Part shown: positions 22,301 through 27,487 of the stretch, piece after piece | Layout: every line of letters starts with the position of its first letter | Position numbering within the stretch: the first letter of the stretch is position 1 | From: Spirochaetia bacterium | GTDB taxonomy: Bacteria > Spirochaetota > Spirochaetia > Treponematales > Breznakiellaceae | NCBI GenBank assembly: GCA_025997675.1 | Contig: BNUX01000037.1 | Coordinates: forward strand, 1 to 27,487 | Direction: 5' to 3' | Length of the DNA: 27,487 nt | Translations under genes and position numbers: made by a program | Notes under the pieces: model-generated | Told to the model about the DNA's origin: nothing | Database searches by the model: none | The model's input: the letters and a program-made list of their open reading frames with translations, nothing else

Positions 22301-23515
22301 TTATTTTGAATGGCTTATCCCTATTTCACGCAATGTTTTATTGGCTACAAAAGGAATAGCCAATAACATCAATACGATACCTGTTCCAATTAAAATAATA
22401 TCTATAGACACTTTATCAGCAATGGGACCAAAAACCAACATACTCACCGGCATCATAACGCTGGATATCATGCCAATAACCGAAAATACCCTTCCCATAT
22501 ACCCGCTTTCAACGGTTGTTTGTATTAAAACTGTAGCAGGCATGTTGAATAGCGGCATCGTTATGCCAATCAATGCAAAAATAGCAAGATAAATCCAAAA
22601 ATTGGCTACCAGCCCAAGGAAGATAACTCCAAGGCCGAAGAACAGAAAAGCAAAGGTCATGGTATAGATACGGTTTTTGAATCCTCCCCAAACGCCTATG
22701 AGGAGTCCCCCCAGCAGCATACCGATTGAAAAAGTCATTTCTATGGCGGTGAGATGCCAAACTTCGGCGCCAAATTTTCTTGTTACCTGAAGGGGAGTTA
22801 ACAGAGCAGAAGGCGCGGAGAGTATCATAAAGAGGGCCATAAAGACACAGAGCCGCAAAATATATCCATGGTTTTTAATATAGGTGAGTCCCTCTTTCAA
22901 GTCATGGAAATAGGATAGTTTCGCCTGTTCCTTTTTTACGTTAGATGGCGCTTTTACAAAAAAGAACAGTATACCAATGCCTATGGCGGCGGTAACCACA
23001 TCAAGCAAAAACATCAGTTCCAGGGGCGCAAAAGTCATAAGCGCGCCGCTTATCATGGGAGAAGTCAGGGTAACACAGGAAAATATACTGCTTTGTATAC
23101 CGTTGATTCTGGTTAAATGTTCTTCGGGTACAATCTCTGGAATAAAAGCCCCTACCGCCGGGCTTTGAACACCCTGCCCAAAGGAACGAACTACGGCGCA
23201 GACTAATAAAATTCCAAAATTATCAAATCCAAAAAATAAAAAAACCGCCACAATCAAACTGGCAAGGGCGATTGCTCCGTCCGCTATATTGATAATATAT
23301 TTTCGGTTAAACCTATCCGCCCACACGCCGCCAAAAGGCGAAATTAGAAACAGAGGAATAAATCCGGCTATGGTAAAGATGGTCATCATGGTTCCCGATT
23401 GGGTTTTAAGGGTTATGTGCCATAGAATGGCATATTGAACCACCGTTGATCCAAAAAGCGACAAAGCCTGTCCTGCTAAAAACAATACGGTGTTCTTTTT
23501 CCAGTTAATTTCCAT
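22301..23515 (-). CDS. MFS efflux transporter
   Basis: The 404-residue protein is strongly hydrophobic with about 12 predicted membrane spans. GGVWADRFNRK between helices 2 and 3 is the MFS signature loop, and GQALSLFGSTVVQYAILW at the N-terminus resembles macrolide or enterobactin exporters of the MFS_3 group (MefA/EntS-like). It probably exports a small molecule across the inner membrane; the substrate is not readable from sequence. The -10 box (23522-23527) lies six bases before the ATG and no ribosome binding site is visible, so the message may be leaderless. Base composition is AT-rich compared with dapA. Confidence 0.85.
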   Translation of the reverse strand: MEINWKKNTVLFLAGQALSLFGSTVVQYAILWHITLKTQSGTMMTIFTIAGFIPLFLISPFGGVWADRFNRKYIINIADGAIALASLIVAVFLFFGFDNFGILLVCAVVRSFGQGVQSPAVGAFIPEIVPEEHLTRINGIQSSIFSCVTLTSPMISGALMTFAPLELMFLLDVVTAAIGIGILFFFVKAPSNVKKEQAKLSYFHDLKEGLTYIKNHGYILRLCVFMALFMILSAPSALLTPLQVTRKFGAEVWHLTAIEMTFSIGMLLGGLLIGVWGGFKNRIYTMTFAFLFFGLGVIFLGLVANFWIYLAIFALIGITMPLFNMPATVLIQTTVESGYMGRVFSVIGMISSVMMPVSMLVFGPIADKVSIDIILIGTGIVLMLLAIPFVANKTLREIGISHSK

Positions 23516-23521
23516 AAGGTT

Positions 23522-23550
23522 TTTATACTATGTATTCGTAAAAGCTGCAA
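23522..23550 (-). promoter_or_regulatory. Promoter of MFS gene, predicted leaderless
   Basis: TTGCAG (23545-23550), 17 bases, then TATAAA (23522-23527) on the minus strand. The ATG begins six bases after the -10 box. Confidence 0.6.
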
Positions 23551-23563
23551 GATGCCTATGGGT

Positions 23564-23592
23564 TATGTTGTGTGCAGTGGGCCGTACTTTTA
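23564..23592. repeat. Imperfect direct repeat, copy 1
   Basis: TATGTTGTGTGCAGTGGGCCGTACTTT-like block that recurs at 24041-24066 (TATGTCATGTGCAGTGCCCGTGCTTT). Both copies lie just past the 3' end of a minus-strand toxin-position ORF. Confidence 0.55.
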
Positions 23593-23661
23593 TTTTAACA
23601 ATTTTTCTATTAATATATCTTGTGTATTTCTTCTTGAATCTATTATCAATAACACATTCAC
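23590..23661 (-). pseudogene. Truncated ORF in toxin position
   Basis: GTG at 23661 overlaps the antitoxin stop and starts a 23-codon frame (NVLLIIDSRRNTQDILIEKL in the middle) that stops at 23590. Phd/YefM genes are normally followed by a RelE/ParE or Doc toxin of 80-130 residues; only this short frame is left before the MFS promoter. I read it as a truncated toxin gene. The family cannot be identified from so little sequence. Confidence 0.4.
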
Positions 23662-23921
23662 CTTAATTCAGCAAAAACCTTTTTTGCCGGTTCTGTATTC
23701 CCATTTTGTACATCGTGTTCCGCAATGCGTATAAGACTCAAAAGCGCAAAAGCATCCTGGGTTTCCTGATATGTTTCTATATCAACCAAAACTGCCCGCG
23801 CCTCACCATTTTGAGTAATAACAATAGGATTTTTCCTTTCGTTCACATATTTCATCATTTCAGCCGCATTTGTTTTAATGTATGAAATCGGTTTTATATC
23901 ATTTTTCAAGTTTATTGCCAT
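23658..23921 (-). CDS. Phd/YefM-family antitoxin, apparently orphan
   Basis: The 87-residue protein has PISYIKTNAAEMMKYVNE and PIVITQNGEARAVLVDIETY, the classic Phd/YefM DNA-binding domain. The start is ATG 23921, supported by GGAGG; an upstream in-frame ATG gives an unlikely extension. TTGACA (23965-23970) and TGTTAT (23942-23947) 17 bases apart provide a promoter. No full toxin follows, only a 23-codon frame. It may now act as a free repressor or protect against related toxins elsewhere. Confidence 0.8.
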   Translation of the reverse strand: MAINLKNDIKPISYIKTNAAEMMKYVNERKNPIVITQNGEARAVLVDIETYQETQDAFALLSLIRIAEHDVQNGNTEPAKKVFAELR

Positions 23922-23941
23922 AATAATCCTCCAGTATTTAT

Positions 23942-23970
23942 ATAACATCATATTAAGACTTATGTGTCAA
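23942..23970 (-). promoter_or_regulatory. Promoter of orphan antitoxin
   Basis: TTGACA (23965-23970), 17-base spacer, TGTTAT (23942-23947) on the minus strand. Confidence 0.55.
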
Positions 23971-23998
23971 GTCCTTTTTGGGGTTTTTCGTAGGCCAA

Positions 23999-24030
23999 GC
24001 CGCTGCTGCGGCGTCAGACCTTCGGTCTGC
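23999..24030. repeat. Paired hairpins between toxin modules
   Basis: Two adjacent stem-loops: GCCGC-TGCT-GCGGC (23999-24012) and CAGACC-TTC-GGTCTG (24015-24029). They are GC-rich inside AT-rich DNA and have no T-run in the direction of the neighbouring genes. They could be a REP-like element or an unusual terminator. Confidence 0.45.
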
Positions 24031-24040
24031 GCGTAAACTG

Positions 24041-24066
24041 TATGTCATGTGCAGTGCCCGTGCTTT
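24041..24066. repeat. Imperfect direct repeat, copy 2
   Basis: Second copy of the block at 23564-23592, ending at the stop codon of the PIN gene. The two copies bracket the orphan antitoxin unit. Confidence 0.55.
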
Positions 24067-24451
24067 ATCTTATTTCTTTAAATTCTCTTGGTAATAATAT
24101 ATTTTTTTCTTTGGGATAATGTTTTTTATTTCCGGTAATTATATAATTTGTATCACTGCTTCTAAAGACATCATAAAATATTTTATCATCTTCATCAATA
24201 AATTGTATATCTTGAGATTCCGCTACTATATATTCACCATAGGTTTTTATAAATTCCAGAAAATCATTAACTAATTCCCTGTTGAAATTGAATTTCGATC
24301 TGGTTAAAACATCCGTATATTCTGATAATATCTTATTGTCGTAACAAAGGATGATTTTTTCGGATAATACTAATGATACTATCTCAGCGGGTATTCCTTT
24401 TGGATTTAAAAAGGCTGAAACAATGACGTTTGTGTCTAAAACAACGTTCAT
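24065..24451 (-). CDS. PIN-family toxin (COG1569 type)
   Basis: The 128-residue protein starts MNVVLDTNVIVSAFLNPKG, the N-terminal PIN motif with metal-binding Asp. It continues with EIVSLVLSEKIILCYDNKILSEYTDVL and IDEDDKIFYDVFRSSDTNYIITGN, typical of the COG1569 group of putative toxin-antitoxin PIN ribonucleases. The ATG overlaps the antitoxin stop by four bases (ATGA). The late acidic cluster (DEDDKIFYD) provides the other metal ligands, so it looks intact. Confidence 0.83.
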   Translation of the reverse strand: MNVVLDTNVIVSAFLNPKGIPAEIVSLVLSEKIILCYDNKILSEYTDVLTRSKFNFNRELVNDFLEFIKTYGEYIVAESQDIQFIDEDDKIFYDVFRSSDTNYIITGNKKHYPKEKNILLPREFKEIR

Positions 24452-24735
24452 TTTTTAGATTCTTTCCTAATCCTTTTAATTTCTTCATCTATCTCGTCCA
24501 TCGTTATTTTGTCCATACCTTTTGCTATAGACTCTTGTTGAATTAATTTTACCGCATTTATTGCCTTTGCCTTCCTTATTGAAGAAAGGGTGTTTTCAAG
24601 TGTTTTATCACTTATAGGAGTCAATAAGGCAATCGGTTTCCCATTATTGGTGATTACCATTTCTTGTTCTTCCGGCAATGTTTGCCAAATAGTGGCCGAA
24701 GATGTTCTAAAATCCCTTACCGTTACAAATTTCAT
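24448..24735 (-). CDS. Phd/YefM-family antitoxin
   Basis: The 95-residue protein has VTVRDFRTSSATIWQTL and MVITNNGKPIALLTPI, the Phd/YefM N-terminal domain. A long charged C-terminal helix (DEIDEEIKRIRKESKK) should bind the PIN toxin. AAGGGG lies before the ATG. A TTGACA/TATTGT promoter is upstream and the toxin overlaps its stop, so this is a complete module. Confidence 0.82.
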   Translation of the reverse strand: MKFVTVRDFRTSSATIWQTLPEEQEMVITNNGKPIALLTPISDKTLENTLSSIRKAKAINAVKLIQQESIAKGMDKITMDEIDEEIKRIRKESKK

Positions 24736-24756
24736 ATATTAACCCCTTATTCTTAT

Positions 24757-24785
24757 ACAATACACCATTGTCCTACGTTTGTCAA
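24757..24785 (-). promoter_or_regulatory. Promoter of Phd/PIN module
   Basis: TTGACA (24780-24785) and TATTGT (24757-24762), 17-base spacer, minus strand. The bases around the -35 box (ATGCTTGACAAA) are the same as in the vapB promoter. Confidence 0.75.
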
Positions 24786-24789
24786 GCAT

Positions 24790-25389
24790 TTATTTATGTT
24801 TATTTATTATTACTCTTGTACCAAAATATAATTCTATTAATTCAGGGATAAAAGGTACGATTGTAAATGACAATTCTGTTGTTTCAGTTAGTCTATAATT
24901 ATATTCAAATTCTCCTCCCCACCAGATAAATCGCCATTGCCAATCACTTTTGGCGTCTCCTCCTTTGAAAAAATCAAAAGCATCATTATATCCTTCCAGT
25001 TTATACCAATTTTTTCTATAAATAAATGTTGGCCCTATTCCACCATTTAGTGAATGTTTTTCTATTTGAAATATCCGGCCTCTTACACCTATATGGGTAA
25101 ATCCCGCTGCCTGATTACAACAATCTTTATAGATTGCTTGTTCTATTTTTACTGAGGCGATATCTTCATAGAAGAAATATTCAAAACTTAATACTATTCC
25201 CGGGTTTATTACAAAGATAGCTCTTTTATCCAATTTATAAGGCATCAAATGTGCGTTTAAAGCGCCTTTAGGATGAATACTTAATCCGGTAAGTTTTAAT
25301 CCTATGGTAAACTGTTGTGCGGATACATTAATAATTGACAAAAATGTAAAAGATATAATAAACAATATTTTATTGCATCTTGATAACAT
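24790..25389 (-). CDS. Putative outer-membrane beta-barrel protein
   Basis: The 199-residue protein has a signal peptide (LFIISFTFLSIINVSAQQ) with a likely cut after SAQ or nearby. The mature part has alternating aromatic strands (FTIGLKLTGLSIHP, WRFIWWGGEFEYNYRL, LSFTIVPFIPELIELYFGTRVII), consistent with a small outer-membrane barrel. It resembles outer-membrane proteins of Bacteroidetes in style, but I recognise no named family. The -10 box ends six bases before the ATG and no Shine-Dalgarno is seen, so the message is probably leaderless. Function unknown. Confidence 0.6.
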   Translation of the reverse strand: MLSRCNKILFIISFTFLSIINVSAQQFTIGLKLTGLSIHPKGALNAHLMPYKLDKRAIFVINPGIVLSFEYFFYEDIASVKIEQAIYKDCCNQAAGFTHIGVRGRIFQIEKHSLNGGIGPTFIYRKNWYKLEGYNDAFDFFKGGDAKSDWQWRFIWWGGEFEYNYRLTETTELSFTIVPFIPELIELYFGTRVIINKHK

Positions 25390-25395
25390 TATTTA

Positions 25396-25424
25396 ACTCT
25401 ATTAGTACTTTTCTCTTTTGTCAA
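25396..25424 (-). promoter_or_regulatory. Promoter of barrel-protein gene, predicted leaderless
   Basis: TTGACA (25419-25424), 17 bases, TAGAGT (25396-25401) on the minus strand; the ATG starts at 25389, six bases after the -10 box. Confidence 0.7.
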
Positions 25425-25429
25425 CCAGC

Positions 25430-25467
25430 AAAAAAACGCCCGGTCTATAACAAAACCGGGCGCTCCA
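25430..25467 (-). terminator. Intrinsic terminator, second family, copy 1
   Basis: Read on the minus strand, CGCCCGGT (25455-25462) pairs with ACCGGGCG (25437-25444) and is followed by seven T. It ends the lipoprotein transcript. A 38-base near-copy lies at 26234-26271 with two changes in the loop. Confidence 0.9.
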
Positions 25468-25483
25468 TTGGTTTCAAACAACG

Positions 25484-26164
25484 TTAATCGTCTATCCCTA
25501 TCTGCCATTTATAGCTACTTGAGGGCGTGCCTGTGACAATTGTGATCGTGCTGCTGATAGTAAGAATAGCGGTATTCCAGCCTTGTTTCAGTTCCATATC
25601 TAAAGTAAGAGGGAAGCTTTCTGCATAAGTGCCGGTACCTGAAATCGTTCCATCTTGGTTAGCATAGATGAATAAAACCGTATTATCAGGTACTGTCTCA
25701 TGTGCCCAATATATTGAAGGGGCTGGTTTACTGCCGTATCTAAATCCATACAATTCGTATATCTTTAAACCGGTAGAGCTTACAAATACAGGATCAATGT
25801 TAGTGGGAGGGTACAACTCACTATTAGCGGGCGGTCCTATTTCCAAAGTTATTTTGTTATTGGTGCCTATACTCACATTATGCGGGCTACCACTGAAAAC
25901 CGCAGCGAGTGTTGATGATTCATCCCAAAAAAAACTGACGCACTTATCATAGGTTCTGGCTGTACCATCACCATTAACAGCGTCGTATTCTTTTGATATT
26001 GTAAGACCGATAAAACCATTTTTAGATACAGGATCATTTGTGGGCTCAACAATTTCATCCCCATTTGTTTCAACTCCAGGACAGTTTCCCGTATCGCAAC
26101 CGAAAACCAAAAAACTCATAACCAATGCAATGCAATGCAATGCAAATAGTACAGTCTTCTTCAT
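25484..26164 (-). CDS. Lipoprotein with phase-variable-looking signal peptide
   Basis: The 226-residue protein has a signal peptide ending in lipobox LVFGC (Cys23), so it is probably lipid-anchored. The mature part begins with an Asn/Glu/Pro-rich stretch; the rest is beta-rich with no recognised domain (a late segment reads ELKQGWNTAILTISSTITI). AAGGAGGG precedes the ATG and a TTGACA/TATAAT promoter lies upstream. Residues FALHCIALV of the signal peptide are encoded by four tandem TTGCA units; gain or loss of one unit would shift the frame. The gene lies between two copies of the same terminator. Confidence 0.75.
   Translation of the reverse strand: MKKTVLFALHCIALVMSFLVFGCDTGNCPGVETNGDEIVEPTNDPVSKNGFIGLTISKEYDAVNGDGTARTYDKCVSFFWDESSTLAAVFSGSPHNVSIGTNNKITLEIGPPANSELYPPTNIDPVFVSSTGLKIYELYGFRYGSKPAPSIYWAHETVPDNTVLFIYANQDGTISGTGTYAESFPLTLDMELKQGWNTAILTISSTITIVTGTPSSSYKWQIGIDD
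26123..26145. repeat. Pentanucleotide tandem repeat in signal peptide
   Basis: Four full copies of CAATG plus CAA (TTGCA on the coding strand), inside the coding region about 20-40 bases after the lipoprotein start codon. Five is not a multiple of three, so slippage would switch the gene off or on. Confidence 0.85.
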
Positions 26165-26190
26165 TCTTACCCTCCTTTGGTAATGGGATT

Positions 26191-26220
26191 ATTATACACC
26201 GCCATAGATGACGGTGTCAA
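26191..26220 (-). promoter_or_regulatory. Promoter of lipoprotein gene
   Basis: TTGACA (26215-26220), 18 bases, TATAAT (26191-26196) on the minus strand, both perfect consensus boxes. Confidence 0.8.
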
Positions 26221-26233
26221 GTGTTTTTTCAAT

Positions 26234-26271
26234 AAAAAAACGCCCGGTCTATGGCAAAACCGGGCGCTCCA
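26234..26271 (-). terminator. Intrinsic terminator, second family, copy 2
   Basis: On the minus strand CGCCCGGT (26259-26266) pairs with ACCGGGCG (26241-26248), followed by seven T. It ends the hypothetical gene whose stop codon is at 26273. It is a near-copy of 25430-25467. Confidence 0.9.
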
Positions 26272-26272
26272 C

Positions 26273-26920
26273 TTAGGTAAAATACACGGGGTACATTTCG
26301 CTCCAGATGCCTTTCTCGTTCGTGTTGGCTACCCAGCGGGCCCAGAACCATATCCGGGTTCTCCGCTGCTCTTCGGTGCAAGTGATGACCAGGGGGGATC
26401 CGGAGGCTATCTCCACACCGGTGTAATCATCGACGCTCAGCGGCCTGTCTGTGGCGCGTTTGAAACGAAACTCCAGGTATTTGGCGCCGACAGCCTTACC
26501 CTGCCGTGCGGACTCCGAACCCTTGAACCGGAACTTGATTCGGCGGATAGCGGTTTCTACCCACAGGATCGGGGGATTACTCCAGCCTGATGCCGGCTTG
26601 GGTTTCGGGCCAAATCCCATTTGCGCCTTCTGAGCGTCACTTATCAGGGGGTTATAGAGGAGGTGAGTCCTGGCGAATGTCGCCATGAGCGTCCGTGCGG
26701 CTTTTAGGGCCACATTCATGTTGTCCCGGTCAACCTTCCCGGAATTGGGGGTGATAAAGACCAGCCATGCCTGCATGAAAGGCGCAATACCGGCTTGCAG
26801 GGCATCGGCCAGCGCGGTGGAAATCCCCCAGGCGGGGGCGTTTATCATGATAATCGTCATGATATTTAAGAAAAACGGATACAAGAAAATTCCCGACATG
26901 GGGATTAAATCACTGTGCAT
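26273..26920 (-). CDS. Hypothetical protein with FN3-like C-terminus
   Basis: The 215-residue protein (from ATG 26920, AAGGAG eight bases upstream) has a helical N-terminal half (ALADALQAGIAPFMQAWLVF, MNVALKAARTLMATFARTHL). A beta-rich second half ends TRIWFWARWVANTNEKGIWS. Proteins with this helix-then-FN3-like layout recur in Treponema and Bacteroidetes, to my recall, without known function. No standard signal peptide is clear. The tandem 21-bp repeats begin 61 bases upstream of its start, so they lie in its 5' region. A terminator follows one base after the stop. Confidence 0.55.
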   Translation of the reverse strand: MHSDLIPMSGIFLYPFFLNIMTIIMINAPAWGISTALADALQAGIAPFMQAWLVFITPNSGKVDRDNMNVALKAARTLMATFARTHLLYNPLISDAQKAQMGFGPKPKPASGWSNPPILWVETAIRRIKFRFKGSESARQGKAVGAKYLEFRFKRATDRPLSVDDYTGVEIASGSPLVITCTEEQRRTRIWFWARWVANTNEKGIWSEMYPVYFT

Positions 26921-26980
26921 TATATACACTCCTTACAAGCAGCAATTGGAAGCGAACCAACGGCTCGCACACTGTTTCGT
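26921..26980. other. Short leader between repeats and hypothetical gene
   Basis: Holds AAGGAG for the minus-strand gene and a segment (GAACCAACGGCTCGCAC) that resembles one at 27274-27290. No clear promoter is seen. Confidence 0.35.
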
Positions 26981-27190
26981 TCCCTGGATGTGGTACCAAG
27001 CTCCCTGGATGTAGTACCAAGCTCCCTGGATGTAGTACCAAGCTCCCTGGATGTGGTACCAAGCTCCCTGGATGTAGTACCAAGCTCCCTGGATGTGATA
27101 CCAAGCTCCCTGGATGTAGTACCAAGCTCCCTGGATGTGATACCAAGCTCCCTGGATGTGATACCAAGCTCCCTGGATGTAGTACCAAGC
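26981..27190. repeat. Ten tandem 21-bp repeats
   Basis: Ten head-to-tail copies of TCCCTGGATGTRRTACCAAGC with no spacers. All differences fall at two adjacent positions (GG, AG or GA). Open frames run through it on both strands only because the unit is a multiple of three. It lies just upstream of the minus-strand hypothetical gene. Confidence 0.95.
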
Positions 27191-27350
27191 TCCGGGAACC
27201 TGAAAATGGGGGGGTGAACTGCCGTTGGGCGGACGATCCGTCGCGTCAGACGAGACGATAGGCAGGGCTTTGAACCGAAGGTTCGCACGCGCCGGATACC
27301 GGTGGGCCGGCAGTCAACCTCCAGGTGCAACTGCCGCTTCTTCTATAGTA
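27191..27350. other. Intergenic stretch after dapB
   Basis: No gene supported. It contains the short hairpin GAACC-GAA-GGTTC (27272-27285 region) and GC-rich sequence. A minus-strand frame starting TTG at 27330 runs through the tandem repeats but has no convincing ribosome binding site. Confidence 0.4.
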
Positions 27351-27487
27351 CTACCGTTCCTGGGGAAAAGCAAGTGAATTCGTTAAAATAGCTTCCATTA
27401 AATTATCCATGGTGTGTACCCCCGGCCCGGCATCCGTGACCAGCCATTCGGCGGCGACTATCGCCCCCAGGGCAAGTCCGTCCCGGT
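27351..27487 (-). CDS. dapB: 4-hydroxy-tetrahydrodipicolinate reductase, C-terminal end
   Basis: The minus-strand frame enters from the window edge and stops at TAG (27351-27353), giving 45 residues. RDGLALGAIVAAEWL followed by PGVHTMDNLMEAIL resembles the DapB C-terminus (a GAL-AA-L helix, then PG-hydrophobic-TMDDLL). DapB reduces the product of DapA in diaminopimelate synthesis. Its position upstream of dapA and asd on the same strand supports the call. Only the end is visible, so identity rests on a short stretch. Confidence 0.65.
   Translation of the reverse strand, partial: RDGLALGAIVAAEWLVTDAGPGVHTMDNLMEAILTNSLAFPQER

Noticed and set aside
26981..27190. CRISPR array
   Set aside because: Repeats are directly adjacent with no spacers and no cas genes are in the window.
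26920..27330. Minus-strand 136-residue frame and plus-strand 100-residue frame through the tandem repeats
   Set aside because: The 21-base unit keeps several frames open on both strands; no start has a good ribosome binding site, and the minus frame runs into the next gene's start.

Overview
The window looks like chromosome of a spirochaete, most likely a Treponema of the termite-gut type. This is judged from the gene set (type III glutamine synthetase, glucanotransferase beside a very large GH13 protein, repeat-rich lipoproteins, many small toxin-antitoxin pairs). The taxon is inferred from family recall, not computed. Core genes are GC-rich; several blocks are visibly AT-rich and carry accessory genes.

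Layout. 1-3433: accessory zone with a 3'-truncated toxin remnant, a beta-helix lipoprotein, a BrnT/BrnA-like toxin-antitoxin pair between two copies of one terminator, a retropepsin-like protease and two tiny membrane proteins. 3434-12189: core metabolism with glnN behind a clear sigma-54 promoter, a convergent DUF2148 ferredoxin-like gene, malQ and a 1244-residue GH13 protein. 12198-12660: two gene remnants (radical SAM 5' end, frameshifted PIN gene). 12700-16200: AT-rich defence-like island with a DGQHR protein, a GIY-YIG nuclease, an MNT/HEPN pair and a convergent DNA adenine methyltransferase. 16332-19473: an HD-domain protein and a three-gene sulfur module (siroheme sulfite reductase-like, TusA-like, ThiF/MoeB-like). 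19454-21513: dapA-asd on the minus strand. 21583-27200: AT-rich accessory block with vapBC, an MFS exporter, an orphan Phd/YefM antitoxin, a second Phd/PIN pair, a putative outer-membrane protein, a lipoprotein with a pentanucleotide repeat in its signal peptide, a hypothetical protein and ten 21-bp tandem repeats. 27351-27487: 3' end of a gene read as dapB.

How it fits together. dapB, dapA and asd lie on the same strand in pathway order but about 5.8 kb of accessory DNA separates dapB from dapA, suggesting an interrupted lysine/diaminopimelate operon. The sulfite reductase-TusA-ThiF trio is tightly coupled and looks like a route from sulfite to protein-bound sulfur. Three accessory units sit between imperfect direct repeats, and several accessory genes have a -10 box exactly six bases before the start codon, predicting leaderless mRNAs.

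The best candidate for a little-described system is the DGQHR + GIY-YIG + adenine methyltransferase island with its embedded HEPN/MNT pair. Family calls come from motif recognition by eye; no database search was run.
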